From the NCBI GenBank assembly GCA_965200835.1, contig OZ241390.1, positions 1,054,001 through 1,118,000 of the forward strand: DNA of 64,000 nucleotides. Reading direction: 5' to 3'. This document shows, piece after piece, positions 9,377 through 18,415 of the stretch (position 1 is the first letter of the stretch; each line of letters begins with the position of its first letter). A program made the position numbers and the translations under genes. Origin of the DNA: JAPPFW01 sp965200835 (GTDB lineage Bacteria; Actinomycetota; Acidimicrobiia; Spongiisociales; Spongiisociaceae). Below the pieces are notes generated by a model, which worked only from the letters and a program-made list of their open reading frames with translations, made no database searches and was not told the DNA's origin.

Positions 9377-10240
9377 CTAGGTCCCTGCCGACTGATGATG
9401 CTTAAGGGATACGCCTTCTGCATCCTTCCACTCCACACGGCCGTTCGAGGGACGAGCTAACAGGACAGTCGACGCAGCTGATGGAGATCCGAACAGATGG
9501 TCCTGGGTGAGGACGTAGTGACCGCCCTCCTCCACCAACACTCTCGTAGACACGAGCCTCTTTCGCATGCCCAAGTACCTCGGAGACAAGGACGGCACGT
9601 GCTTGATCCGTCCCTTGGATCCTGCGAATACCAGAAATCCGTCAGGGTGCTCCTCCCCTTCGGCGAGGGTGCCTACTCCTCTCAGGAAGTACCGGCGGTT
9701 CGTCGAGTGATCGGCTGCGCTGGCCGTCGGAGCCGTGACGAACGCCACCACCCCCAGTAACGGAAAGATCTCCATCATCTCTGAGAGAAACTCCTCAGCC
9801 TCGGCCTGGTCTATATCCGAGAGCGATGGAATAGGTGTTCTATGTCTGTTAGCAACGAGGGCTCGGTTGGCTCCGCTGAGCAGTTCCAGGAGCCGTGACT
9901 CCAAATGGACGAGGTGTAAGCGGCCGAGCCCGGCGTCGTCACAGAGAAAAACCACGGTCTCTTCCCAGAAGTCCTGATCGTCATCCCACTGATGCCGACG
10001 TAGGCGCCTGTCGACGTTCTCAGCCTGGCCTACGTAGATCTGGCTGTCGAACTGCTGATCGGGATCGTCTCCTATCAGGAGATACACACCTGGGGATGAC
10101 AGACCCTGGTCGCTAGCGTCGGCCAGATACGAGCGTGCAAAGACCACCCCCTTCCCGGACCAGTTGGACTTGTCCACCACGAGAACGCCGTCGGGGTCAC
10201 CAGACGTCACCAACATCCTGACTACGTAGGGTCTGGCCAC
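9377..10240 (-). CDS. GIY-YIG nuclease-domain protein with C-terminal DUF4357-like domain
   Basis: A 287-residue protein. The GIY-YIG half reads GVYLLIGDDP near residue 51 and QIYVGQAENVDRRLRRHQ near residues 68-85, containing the Tyr pair and the conserved Arg; an acidic residue follows in the VHLESRLLELL helix. The C-terminal part ends with LARPSNGRVEWKDAEGVSLK, the signature of DUF4357 found behind GIY-YIG domains in many bacteria. These stand-alone proteins are predicted DNA-modifying or defence-related enzymes, but none of that is shown here. No restriction or methylase gene adjoins it. Confidence 0.8.
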   Translation of the reverse strand: MARPYVVRMLVTSGDPDGVLVVDKSNWSGKGVVFARSYLADASDQGLSSPGVYLLIGDDPDQQFDSQIYVGQAENVDRRLRRHQWDDDQDFWEETVVFLCDDAGLGRLHLVHLESRLLELLSGANRALVANRHRTPIPSLSDIDQAEAEEFLSEMMEIFPLLGVVAFVTAPTASAADHSTNRRYFLRGVGTLAEGEEHPDGFLVFAGSKGRIKHVPSLSPRYLGMRKRLVSTRVLVEEGGHYVLTQDHLFGSPSAASTVLLARPSNGRVEWKDAEGVSLKHHQSAGT

Positions 10241-10373
10241 ACCACCGCTCCCTCGATCTCCATCTCAACAGTCTCTCACGAGAAGCGGCACCGCCCGGCC
10301 CCGGGACCCGAGCGACCTCCCGACGTCGCATGGGGAGCCGTCCTCGGATCAGTCATTTCCCATGATCGAGAGG
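10241..10373. other. Intergenic spacer without a supported gene
   Basis: Between the GIY-YIG start and repeat copy 2. I see no convincing coding frame, tRNA or terminator hairpin. The likely promoter of the GIY-YIG gene should lie here but no clear -35/-10 pair stands out. Confidence 0.4.
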
Positions 10374-10610
10374 GTTGCAACTGTCACACCCATAGTGCAT
10401 ATTGGAGGTTGCCGAGCACAAACATCACCCATCGTCCGGACCCGGTGATAATCCCTTCGGATGGACCTGAGTTCACTGGCGTAGCCACGCGCCTCTGTCC
10501 ACCCGATCCGGATTGGTGGAGGCGGGGGTGGGATCCCGGTCGGGGTGCGGCGGCTGGGCGGTTTTTCGCGGGCTTGCCACGGGCCCGAGGGCTGGCCTAA
10601 GAGGTGTCGG
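10374..10610 (+). repeat. Intergenic repeat family, copy 2 (fullest)
   Basis: Two conserved blocks are joined here. The left block, GTTGCAACTGTCACACCC then TAGTGCA (10374 on), recurs as GTTGAACTTGTCACAGCC then TAATGCA at 49388. The right block, TGGTGGAGGCGGGGG to GTTTTTCGCGG to CTAAG (10515-10605), recurs at 6965-7090 and more loosely at 49530-49625. The order and orientation of the two blocks are the same in copies 2 and 3. The unit is about 200-240 bp, without an obvious gene or terminal inverted repeats. It sits between the 3' end of the monooxygenase gene and the 5' end of the GIY-YIG gene. Confidence 0.65.
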
Positions 10611-10687
10611 ACTGCCATGCGGCCGGCCCGGCTGCTCCGGGGCTTCCTCCGAGGACTCGACACCGCTCGTCCAGCCAAGGTATCCGG

Positions 10688-11893
10688 TCAGAGGTCCGGG
10701 AAGATCACATCTCCCGGTTCGTGGAGGCCGAAGCGAAGGCGGGGATCGCCCGGAGTCCAATCATGGCGGAACTGGCTTCCGTCCCCAATCCAGCGGGCCC
10801 GTTGCAGCAGCTCGTGTCCCAGCCGTAGCTGACGGGGCTCCCATCTGGCCAGCGCGCTGGTCACCTCCCCATCCGCCGCCGCCAGCGCATCACGCAAGGC
10901 CCAGGCGTCGGCACACGCCTTGGCGGTCCCGGCGGCGGCGTGCGGGCGGACCGAGATCGCTCCATCCCCCATCAGGCAGATGCGGTCGAAGGCCATCCGC
11001 TCCACGGCCACATCGAAGATCACCTGCACGAAGGGATGGGCCGTGCGGCTCACCACCTCGGTCACTATCGGGGGGAAGTGGTCAGCCGCATATCGCTTGG
11101 TCCACTCCACGTATCGGCGGCGCATCAGGCCGGGAGGAACTGACGCTCGACGCCGGACACTGTCACTGTCGGTCAGCAGGTCATCCAGTTCCTCGCCCTC
11201 GGCGTAGTTGTGATACCAGACGAAACCTTGCATCCGCCGCCCGGCTTGCAGCTCCCCCCCACGGCCCGGAATGGCGTACACGAGTATGTGCCCCTGATCA
11301 CTGAGGTGATAGGTGATTGCGTCCGCTAGGCGTTCCGCCGTCCGGTCGGAGAGCTCCCACTCGGGCACCGTTCCCCGCCAGGCCACATATCCCGCGTAGG
11401 TGGGCCGGATATGTGGTTGGAGGATCGACCGGGCCCGAGAGGCGATCCCATCCGCACACACCACCAGATCGGCCGAGACGCTCCCGCCCCCGGCGAAATG
11501 CACCACCGCCTGGTCGCGGTCCTGGCTCAGGTTCACCATCTCGTATCCGAGGTGGTAGCGGTCGGCGTCGAAGTGGTCCAGGAGGTTCCGGTAGATGGTG
11601 TTCCACGAGCTGAAGCAGTAGTTCGTCCGCTCCTCGTAACGGACGGTGCCGTCTCGCTCGACGAACCTCAACCACGGCAGCTGCACCACCACCTTGGCCA
11701 CGTCGAGAGGGCGGCGCTCCTGGAAGTAGCGGACGGTGAGCGGGTGGAGGACGATGCCTGCTCCACGCGCCTCCAACTCGGCGGTCGACCGCTCGAACAC
11801 CTCCACCTGGCATCCGAGGTCACGCAGCAGCAGCGCGGTGGTGAGGCCTCCCACCGAACCGCCCACCACCGCCACGCTGGGCATGCGGCTCAT
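10688..11893 (-). CDS. FAD-dependent aromatic monooxygenase (2,6-dihydroxypyridine/6-hydroxynicotinate hydroxylase type)
   Basis: A 401-residue group A flavoprotein hydroxylase. The Rossmann motif GGSVGGLTTALLLRDLG (residues 11-27) binds the ADP part of FAD, and CADGIASRAR near residue 150 is the conserved DG motif. LMGDGAISVRPHAAAGTAKA near residue 310 is the GD motif that contacts the flavin ribityl. The opening, with GAGIVLHP, resembles 2,6-dihydroxypyridine 3-hydroxylases. It would use NAD(P)H and O2 to hydroxylate a ring, perhaps a pyridine derivative. The next upstream gene encodes a flavin-binding PPOX protein 47 nt away, suggesting one transcription unit. A fragment similar to this gene survives at 7091-7150. 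Confidence 0.82.
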   Translation of the reverse strand: MSRMPSVAVVGGSVGGLTTALLLRDLGCQVEVFERSTAELEARGAGIVLHPLTVRYFQERRPLDVAKVVVQLPWLRFVERDGTVRYEERTNYCFSSWNTIYRNLLDHFDADRYHLGYEMVNLSQDRDQAVVHFAGGGSVSADLVVCADGIASRARSILQPHIRPTYAGYVAWRGTVPEWELSDRTAERLADAITYHLSDQGHILVYAIPGRGGELQAGRRMQGFVWYHNYAEGEELDDLLTDSDSVRRRASVPPGLMRRRYVEWTKRYAADHFPPIVTEVVSRTAHPFVQVIFDVAVERMAFDRICLMGDGAISVRPHAAAGTAKACADAWALRDALAAADGEVTSALARWEPRQLRLGHELLQRARWIGDGSQFRHDWTPGDPRLRFGLHEPGDVIFPDL

Positions 11894-11940
11894 CGAGCCT
11901 GCTTCCTCGATCGATTCGATTGGATAGATGGGGCTTGGGT

Positions 11941-12465
11941 CTAGCCCGGCTTCCCGAAGGTCGAGACCTTGTCAACCCGGCACTCGAACAGCACCCGCCG
12001 CTCGTCGATCGACGGGTCACGCAGTCCGTAGGGGGGCTCGGCGCCCGTGTACTTGGTCCAGATACCGTCCAGCTGCTCGGTGACCCGGGCGCCCTGTTCG
12101 GGATCGTCCTCCGAGATCTCCCGGTCCGCCGTCACCTTCATCGACACCCAGTGATAGGGGTTCTCCGGATTGACCAGTATCAGGGAAACCTCCGGATTGG
12201 CCCTGATCCAGGCCGACTTCTTGCGATGGGCCGCCACGTTGACCAAGACCTTGTCGTCCTCGTAGTCGAACCACATGGCAGTGAGGCTCGGCCGGCCATC
12301 ACCGGCAATGACGCTCATCACGGCGGTAACCGGGTTGTCGAGCAGCCGCTTGTAGATGGGGTCCAGATCATTGAGACTCTCGATCTCGCGGCGGCCCCCG
12401 ATGCCGAACTGGCCAGCCTGCAACCCGGCTGATACGTCCAGGAACTCGTAGAGCCTGATTCCCAT
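11941..12465 (-). CDS. Pyridoxamine 5'-phosphate oxidase-like (PPOX class) flavin/F420-binding protein
   Basis: A 174-residue split beta-barrel protein. Recognisable are VMSVIAGDGRPSLTAMWFDYEDD (residues about 49-71), the KKSAWIRANPEVSLIL segment, and SMKVTADREI, the usual PPOX core that binds FMN, F420 or heme. A GAGGAGGAC ribosome site precedes the ATG at 12465. Family members are oxidoreductases or cofactor-binding proteins; actinobacterial ones frequently bind F420. It lies directly upstream of the monooxygenase and could supply or regenerate reduced flavin, which is inference only. Confidence 0.75.
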   Translation of the reverse strand: MGIRLYEFLDVSAGLQAGQFGIGGRREIESLNDLDPIYKRLLDNPVTAVMSVIAGDGRPSLTAMWFDYEDDKVLVNVAAHRKKSAWIRANPEVSLILVNPENPYHWVSMKVTADREISEDDPEQGARVTEQLDGIWTKYTGAEPPYGLRDPSIDERRVLFECRVDKVSTFGKPG

Positions 12466-12625
12466 GTCGTCCTCCTCACATCGTTGGCGGATCCGCCAGA
12501 ATCGTACCCCGTGACCGGGGAATGCGACCTGTTACTCGGCAATAGCTAATCGCCCTCTACTCATGGATCTGCCATCCCGATCTCTACGATCGCGCCCCTT
12601 CCATTCCCCTACCGGCAGTAGTCCG

Positions 12626-14203
12626 TCAGCCTCGAGTTCGGGCGATCACGTGGCCATAGAGCTCGGGGTCGATTCGTGCATCGATCAGACGGGGGCCACG
12701 TCCTGAAGCCAAAGCCTCACGGACGTGGCGGGGCCGGGTTGCGACATGACCTGGCATGCCCATGGACCGGGCAGCAAGGGCGAAGTCGATCGGCCCGTAA
12801 CGGACCGGACCCCGCCCCAGGCGGCTGGACGGATCCCGCTTGATGTCTATCAGGCTGAGGGCCGAATCGTTGAAGACCACCACCGTGATGTCCAGCTCCA
12901 GCCGGGCCAGAGTCTCCAACTCGGCCAGGGTCATCCCCAAGCCTCCGTCCCCCACCAGGCAAAGCACTGGCCGGCCGGGCCGCGCCAGCGCCGCACCGAT
13001 GGCCGCCGGCAACGCGAAACCCATCGTGGCCAGACCGTTCGAGATGAGCAGATCGAGGGGACGACGCACCGGCCAGTTGGGCATGATCACCAGAAAGTGG
13101 GCGCCCGCGTCGACGGTCACGATCGGGTCGTCCGAGACCATCGGAAGCAAGGCATCCACCAGGTCCAGCGGCGTGAACCCGGGCCGATCGACGTTGATCG
13201 ACTCCCGAAACTGGGCATCGGCCGCCGGGCCAGCACCGGGCGGCCAGGTGGACCGGATGCACCCTGCTAGCTCGTCCAGGACCATCCCCACCGGACCGTT
13301 GACCTCCACCGTTATCGGGTAGTACGGGTCGATGATGGGACGGCGGCTCAGGGCCACCACCGGGCAGTGGTAGGGCCAGGAACCGGGCATGGGCTCCACT
13401 GCGTCCAACTCGACCGCCACGATGAGATCGGCGGCTGAGACCAGGCTCCGCTCCGCCAGGGAGTTGGTGAACAGCCCGCCGTAACTGGGAGACGTGTCCG
13501 GTATTACGCCTTTCGCCTGGTAGGTCACCAGAGCCGGCACGCCCGCGGCCTCGACCAGATGTCTAAGACCGGCGGCGTGCGGAATGGCCTCGGTCCCTAC
13601 CAGGAAGATGGGACGGCGGGAGGCAACCAGCAGCCTCTTCGCCCGGTCCAGTGCCTCACGATCGAGGTTCGCGGGCGACGGCACTGGCGAAGGGGGATCA
13701 CCGGGATGGGTGGGATCGAAGTCGAGGTGGACCGACCCAGCCGGTGGATCGACCGCCAGGCGAGCGGCTGCTCGCACCACCCCGGCCGGATCCTCGAACC
13801 CGAGCACACCGGACCACTTGGTCAGCGGCGCCATGGCCCGGTTCTGATCGAGTCGCTGGTGGCCCACCCGCTTCCGGTGGGCGGCCGGAATCGCATCGCT
13901 CAGGAGGACGAGGGGGAAGCGGTCGAGGTTCGCCTGGGCCACCCCGTTGGCCGCCGAGGTCACCCCCGGCCCGCGGGTCACCATCGCCACTCCCGGAACC
14001 CCGACCACCTTGCCGTAGGTAGCGGCCGCCATGCAGGCGGCGGTTTCTCCATGAGTGAGGACGAACCTCATCCCTACCTCGGCCCCTCGCTCGATCATGG
14101 CGAGGTTGGGACCGCCACCGGGGACCCCGAAAACAAGGTCAGCCCCCGCGGCGGCCAGCTCCGCCATGGCCACCTCGGCCAGCTGCTCCGGGCCGATAGC
14201 CAC
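12626..14203 (-). CDS. Thiamine-diphosphate-dependent enzyme (acetolactate synthase-like, large subunit family)
   Basis: A 525-residue TPP enzyme with the three usual domains. The N-terminal pyrimidine-binding part has FGVPGGGPN and the catalytic Glu in LTHGETAACMAAA. The central domain contains PIFLVGTEAI. The C-terminal part has GDGGLGMTLAELETLARLELDITVVVFND, the GDG-N motif binding Mg and diphosphate. It starts at GTG 14203, 14 nt after the cupin gene. Acetolactate synthase proper is unlikely: no regulatory subunit is nearby and the neighbours are catabolic. A benzoylformate-, oxalyl- or sulfonate-type decarboxylase/ligase role is possible. Confidence 0.78.
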   Translation of the reverse strand: MAIGPEQLAEVAMAELAAAGADLVFGVPGGGPNLAMIERGAEVGMRFVLTHGETAACMAAATYGKVVGVPGVAMVTRGPGVTSAANGVAQANLDRFPLVLLSDAIPAAHRKRVGHQRLDQNRAMAPLTKWSGVLGFEDPAGVVRAAARLAVDPPAGSVHLDFDPTHPGDPPSPVPSPANLDREALDRAKRLLVASRRPIFLVGTEAIPHAAGLRHLVEAAGVPALVTYQAKGVIPDTSPSYGGLFTNSLAERSLVSAADLIVAVELDAVEPMPGSWPYHCPVVALSRRPIIDPYYPITVEVNGPVGMVLDELAGCIRSTWPPGAGPAADAQFRESINVDRPGFTPLDLVDALLPMVSDDPIVTVDAGAHFLVIMPNWPVRRPLDLLISNGLATMGFALPAAIGAALARPGRPVLCLVGDGGLGMTLAELETLARLELDITVVVFNDSALSLIDIKRDPSSRLGRGPVRYGPIDFALAARSMGMPGHVATRPRHVREALASGRGPRLIDARIDPELYGHVIARTRG

Positions 14204-14217
14204 CCTGCTAGTCGATC

Positions 14218-14586
14218 TCAGCCGTACAGCTCGACGGTGATGAACCGGATCTCGCTGTCTCCATAGTTCTCGAAGTCATGGATCATGGACTCCTCGGACG
14301 AGTGGTCACCGAAGCTCGTGTCCCCCACCTCGTACCGGCGGATGGCATAGGTTCCGTCATCAGAACGCTGCCGGCCGGTCCCCGCCTCCACCACTGTCCA
14401 GAAGTAGGGCTTGTCGTGGATGTGGAACGCTCCCCGCTCCCCGGGCTGGAGGCGTATCTCCCACACCCCCACCCGGTCGTTCTCGAATACCAGCTTGGTT
14501 CCCACCTGATGGTTGCCGGGAGCGGCAGCCAGCTCGGCCTCGTAGTCGCCCCGGTCGTACGTGCCTTCCTCTATGACTTCCGGCAT
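14218..14586 (-). CDS. Small cupin-domain protein
   Basis: A 122-residue single-domain cupin. The first cupin motif reads RLQPGERGAFHIHDKPYFW near residues 46-64, with His-x-His as potential metal ligands, and a second motif lies around GDTSFGDHSSEES. Such proteins act as isomerases, dioxygenases or small-molecule sensors. It is the first gene of the minus-strand unit cupin-TPP enzyme-PPOX-monooxygenase. It is divergent from the CaiB gene, with only about 50 bp between the starts. Confidence 0.72.
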   Translation of the reverse strand: MPEVIEEGTYDRGDYEAELAAAPGNHQVGTKLVFENDRVGVWEIRLQPGERGAFHIHDKPYFWTVVEAGTGRQRSDDGTYAIRRYEVGDTSFGDHSSEESMIHDFENYGDSEIRFITVELYG

Positions 14587-14602
14587 GTGTCCTCCTCGGC
14601 AG

Positions 14603-14631
14603 TTAGGAAACGCGCCGGGTAATCGTAGGAT
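14603..14631 (+). promoter_or_regulatory. Leaderless promoter of the CaiB-family gene
   Basis: TTAGGA (14603-14608), 17 nt, then TAGGAT (14626-14631). The ATG follows exactly 6 nt after the -10 box, so the transcript should begin at or next to the start codon. No ribosome site lies before the ATG, which agrees with leaderless translation common in actinobacteria. Confidence 0.6.
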
Positions 14632-14637
14632 GGCAAC

Positions 14638-15852
14638 ATGGAATCGAGTATTTCCCCGGCGGTCCTCGACGGCCTGAGGGTCGTGGAGCTCTCCGCTTTC
14701 GTAGCGGTGCCCCTGGCGGGGATGACCCTGGCCCAGCTGGGAGCCGAGGTCATCCGGGTGGACCCTCCGGGCGGCGGGTTGGACTACCGGCGCCGTCCCC
14801 TCACCGCCACCGGCGCCAGCCTCTACTGGGCCGGTCTCAACAAGGGGAAGCGGTCGATGACCCTGGACTTCCGCCGCCCGGAGGCCCGCCGGCTGGTCCG
14901 AGACCTGATAACGGCTCCGGGGGCGGACGGGGGCGTGTTGATCACCAACCTCTCGCCCCGCTGGCTCTCCTACCAGGAGCTATGCCGCCACCGGCCCGAT
15001 CTGATCATGGTGGCTCTGAAGGGCAACCCGGACGGGTCGATCGCCATCGACTATACAGTCAATGCCGCCGCCGGCTATCCAGCTCTTACCGGAACGGAGG
15101 CCGATCCGGTCAACCATGTCCTGCCCGCCTGGGACGTGGCGGCCGGCGGGATGGTGACCACTGCCGTGCTGGCCGCCGAGCGGCACCGGTTGCGAACCGG
15201 CCAGGGCACTCTGGTGGAGCTCTCTCTCGCCGACGTGGCCTTCGCCACCCTGGGGAATCTCGGCCAGGTCGGGGAGGTGGTGATCAACGGCGAGAATCGG
15301 GGCCACCACGGCAACTATGTGTACGGGACGTTCGGCAAGGACTTCGTTACCTCTGACGGGGGCCGAGTGATGGTGGTGGCCCTCACACCCCGTCACTGGG
15401 CTGCTCTCATGGAGGCAACCGGAACCGGCGCCGCCATGAAGGAGCTGGAGGCAGAGCTCGGATTGGACCTGTTCGACGAGGGTGACCGGTTCGCGGCCCG
15501 CCGGCGGATTGCCGCTCTCCTCGCGGCCTGGTTCTCCCGACACACGCTGGCCCAGGTCGGCGCGGTGCTCGACCGGCACAGGATCTGCGGGGGGCCTTAC
15601 CGGACCGTCCGGGAGCTGGTGGCCGAGGATCCCAGAGTGAGTACCGAGCACAATCCGATGTGGGCAGAGGTGGACCAGCCCGGCATCGGCCGATACCCCG
15701 TCCCCGGCACGCCGCTGGCCTTCTCCGCGGTACCCCGCCATGCGCCCCGCCCGGCTCCCCTGCTGGGCATCGACACCGAGCCGGTTCTAGCGGAGGTACT
15801 CGGCCTGACGGCCGCCCACTTGGATGATCTCCGTACCGAAGGGGTCATCTGA
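14638..15852 (+). CDS. CaiB/BaiF-family CoA-transferase (type III)
   Basis: A 404-residue class III CoA-transferase. The N-terminus LDGLRVVELSAFVAVPLAGMTLAQLGAEVIRVDPP is the family hallmark. A further conserved segment is LNKGKRSMTLDF near residue 77. The catalytic Asp normally lies in a stretch such as PALTGTEADPVNHVLPAWDVAAGGM, where an Asp precedes a Gly-rich turn. These enzymes move CoA between carboxylic acids in catabolism of carnitine, oxalate, bile acids or aromatics. It is divergent from the TPP/monooxygenase unit and may activate a product of that pathway. Confidence 0.82.
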   Translation: MESSISPAVLDGLRVVELSAFVAVPLAGMTLAQLGAEVIRVDPPGGGLDYRRRPLTATGASLYWAGLNKGKRSMTLDFRRPEARRLVRDLITAPGADGGVLITNLSPRWLSYQELCRHRPDLIMVALKGNPDGSIAIDYTVNAAAGYPALTGTEADPVNHVLPAWDVAAGGMVTTAVLAAERHRLRTGQGTLVELSLADVAFATLGNLGQVGEVVINGENRGHHGNYVYGTFGKDFVTSDGGRVMVVALTPRHWAALMEATGTGAAMKELEAELGLDLFDEGDRFAARRRIAALLAAWFSRHTLAQVGAVLDRHRICGGPYRTVRELVAEDPRVSTEHNPMWAEVDQPGIGRYPVPGTPLAFSAVPRHAPRPAPLLGIDTEPVLAEVLGLTAAHLDDLRTEGVI

Positions 15853-15986
15853 TCAGACGGCAGTGCCCGATAGGCATGCCGCACATCCAGGACCGGAAAC
15901 TTCCTCGATCCACGCAACCCATGTTGTCACAGATCTTGTCGAGTAAAGACGATATAGCATGATAACTATCGAGAAGAGGAGATGAC

Positions 15987-17127
15987 ATGCCTAAAGAAGA
16001 GGAGCCGACTCTCCAGCCGCTACCGAGACTAGATCCCCGATGGCACGAGCGCATCGAACTGGCCAAGAACGCGCGAGAGCTAGGAAGAAAGATCCGTCGA
16101 AGGCAAGTCCGCGGGACCGGGCATCCGCCCCCTGGGAGAACGCCGCCTCCCTCCGCCGGCGCTTTGATGGGTAATCCGCTCGTAGCTGACGAAGCTCCAT
16201 CCCTACCTCGCAGTCCTTACTTCGAAGCGCTCAACGCACAGCGCTACGAGCGCCAGCTACTCATCCGCCGGTATCAGGAGGAGCAAGGCTGTCGACTGGT
16301 GGTCCTCATCGACGTCCTGTCATCGCAGAGCGTCACCCTGTTCGAGGAGACACTGTACGTTGCTGACCCGTCCGAGGATCTGCATCTCATGCTTGCGACC
16401 CCAGGAGGTGATGGAGAGACAGCGATCCGGCTTGCCCGCCAAGCCCAGGTACGTTGCCGGGAACTTACCGTCATCGTGCCTGACCAGGCGAAGAGTGCTG
16501 GGACGCTGCTCGCGCTCGGGGCTCACCGGATCCTGATGGGCCCAACGAGCGATCTGGGACCGATCGATCCCCAGTTCCTGCTCGCCGATGGGTCACTTGC
16601 TGCTGGCAAGGCGATAGTCGCGGCGGTCGACGCTGCCGAGGAGCGTATCAACCAGAACCCGGATACGCTCCCGCTCCATGCAGCGCTGCTGAGCGACCTC
16701 TCCGGACTGCTGGTGCAGCAGGCCCGCGATGCGATAGCCCGAGCGGGTGATCAATTACAAGAGGCCCTCGCCTCTCAGCCGAACAGGACGAGCAAACAGG
16801 TTCGGAAAATGACGGAGGTTCTCCGAGCAGATGATCGATCAGTCCCAAAGTCATAGCGCCATCGTCTCTGCAGAGGATGCGATCCGCCTCGGGTTACCCG
16901 TCGAGCAGGCAGACTCTGCGGGAACGCAATGGCAGACCATCTGGAGACTGTGGACGAAATACGTTGCCTTTGGAGTGTGGACGCAATTCGAATCGGTCGG
17001 TATCTATGAGGGACAGACCGCGTCGCAAGTCATTAGAACCAGCGATCTCTCACCATCTGGCTACCAAGCACAACCGCCGCCCCTCCTCAACCTCCGAAGC
17101 CCGGCAAGGAGTCGTGTGCCAGGGTGA
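15987..17127 (+). pseudogene. SDH-family Clp-fold serine proteinase, frameshifted near its C-terminus
   Basis: Frame one (15987-16856) carries a basic N-terminus and the Clp/SppA-like core: LVVLIDVLSSQ, LMLATPGGDGETA, then DQAKSAGTLLALGAHRILMGPTSDLGPIDPQ. This holds the Ser of AKSAG as nucleophile and the conserved GPIDPQ. It stops early, and the expected tail continues in another frame from about 16831 as HSAIVSAEDAIRLGLPVE, the usual end of SDH-type proteins. A one-base change between 16831 and 16856 would rejoin them. An isolated gene with a good GAAGAGGAG ribosome site. The last bases overlap the convergent Fic gene. Confidence 0.65.
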
Positions 17128-18274
17128 CATATGGATCGTCGCTGGCTCTCGAGGGCCGGGTGGCCCGAACGTCCAGACATAGCTGGCGAAGAGCGCGGGA
17201 CCCGTAGTAGATGCGGCCCCGACCCTGCCCGCGAGGCTCCAGCACCCCGGCCCCGACCAGGCTCTTGAGGTCCCGACTGGCGGTCAGCTCCGAAACCGGA
17301 TCTCCGGTCGTGATCTCCACCAGGCGCAGGTAGATCGAACGGCGGATCCGCCGGCCTCGAGCGGCATCGGCCAGCACCCCTACGGCCCGAGCCGGGAGGC
17401 CGTGGCGCGCTACCAGCTGCTCGATGGAGTCATACAGATGCTCGGTCTCATGTACTCGCCGCTGCACCGTCCAGGCCTGGCGGTAATGGGCCGTAAGCAT
17501 GAAACGGATCCACGGGCGGGCGGAGTTCGCGGGATTCCAGCTTCCCTGCCCAACCTCCGAGAGTATGGCGTAGTAGCCAGTCACGTTCCTGCCCAGATAT
17601 TCCTCAACCGACGAGAACACCGGGGACACTATTCCTTCGCGGGACAGGACCATGGTCTGCAAAGCCCGCGCCATTCGTCCGTTCCCGTCACGGAAGGGGT
17701 GGATCATCGCCAGGTTCAGATGCGCCATGGCCGCCTGGATCATGGCCGGAGCGCCATCGTCCGCGTTGGCGGCCACGACGAGTTCGGCCATCAGCCCCTC
17801 GACCAAGCCAGGGTCGGGAGCGTCATAGAGGTGAGCTCCGGTCTCGTCCTCGACCCAGATGTCGTTCCGCCGGTAAGACCCGGGATAGACCCTCGAATCA
17901 TGCTTGGTCATCATGAAGTGCAGGGACTTCAGAATCGACTCATCCACCGGGGCTCCCTCATCGGACATCGTGAGCACGAAGGTCAGGGCGTCCCGATAAC
18001 CGGCCAAGGCTGCTCGGGTCTCCGCGGTAGCGTCCATCGGTTCCTCGTCCTCCATCGTGTCCAGGACATCATCGAGTGAGGCCCGATACCCCTCTATCCA
18101 GTTAGAACCGCGGACGGCGCGTGCAAAGCTCATGCGGCGCAGATGACCCATCCACCGGCGGGGCTTGGGAGCTACATAGTGCTCCAGGTCGCGGCGAAGG
18201 CGCTCGACCTCCCTGATCACTCGCAGGTCGGCCTGCCCCACCTCCGGCGTCAGGAAGATTTTCGGCGAGCTCAT
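17087..18274 (-). CDS. Fic/DOC-family AMPylator with N-terminal inhibitory motif
   Basis: A 395-residue Fic protein. The active-site loop HPFRDGNGRMAR (about residues 192-203) is complete: His as base, the Arg and Gly-Asn-Gly binding nucleotide phosphates. Upstream, residues around 57-62 read SNWIEG, fitting the inhibitory (S/T)xxxE(G/N) motif of class II Fic proteins, whose Glu blocks ATP binding until relieved. A winged-helix-like C-terminal domain follows from about residue 290. Family members transfer AMP to target Tyr, Ser or Thr. No separate antitoxin is needed because inhibition is internal. The promoter region is very AT-rich and may give a nearly leaderless mRNA. Confidence 0.85.
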   Translation of the reverse strand: MSSPKIFLTPEVGQADLRVIREVERLRRDLEHYVAPKPRRWMGHLRRMSFARAVRGSNWIEGYRASLDDVLDTMEDEEPMDATAETRAALAGYRDALTFVLTMSDEGAPVDESILKSLHFMMTKHDSRVYPGSYRRNDIWVEDETGAHLYDAPDPGLVEGLMAELVVAANADDGAPAMIQAAMAHLNLAMIHPFRDGNGRMARALQTMVLSREGIVSPVFSSVEEYLGRNVTGYYAILSEVGQGSWNPANSARPWIRFMLTAHYRQAWTVQRRVHETEHLYDSIEQLVARHGLPARAVGVLADAARGRRIRRSIYLRLVEITTGDPVSELTASRDLKSLVGAGVLEPRGQGRGRIYYGSRALRQLCLDVRATRPSRASDDPYVTLAHDSLPGFGG

Positions 18275-18415
18275 GATATGATAAACATAGCGCAGGACGA
18301 GATGATTAACATGTCACGTTATCGTCCCGTCACGAGCTCCGCGATAGCCGTCGGTAGTCGCGCCACGGCCTTCCACAGCTAGCCATCGGATAGCCAAGCT
18401 GCCATCATTGCGCCC

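Noticed and set aside
12484..12518. Short palindromes (TGGCGGATCCGCCA and CCCCGTGACCGGGG) upstream of the PPOX gene
   Set aside because: Palindromes of this size are expected by chance in such GC-rich DNA, and neither matches a known operator or has a terminator T-run.
12626..14203. Acetolactate synthase for branched-chain amino-acid synthesis
   Set aside because: No regulatory subunit or ilv genes nearby, and the gene follows a cupin and precedes a PPOX protein and an aromatic hydroxylase.
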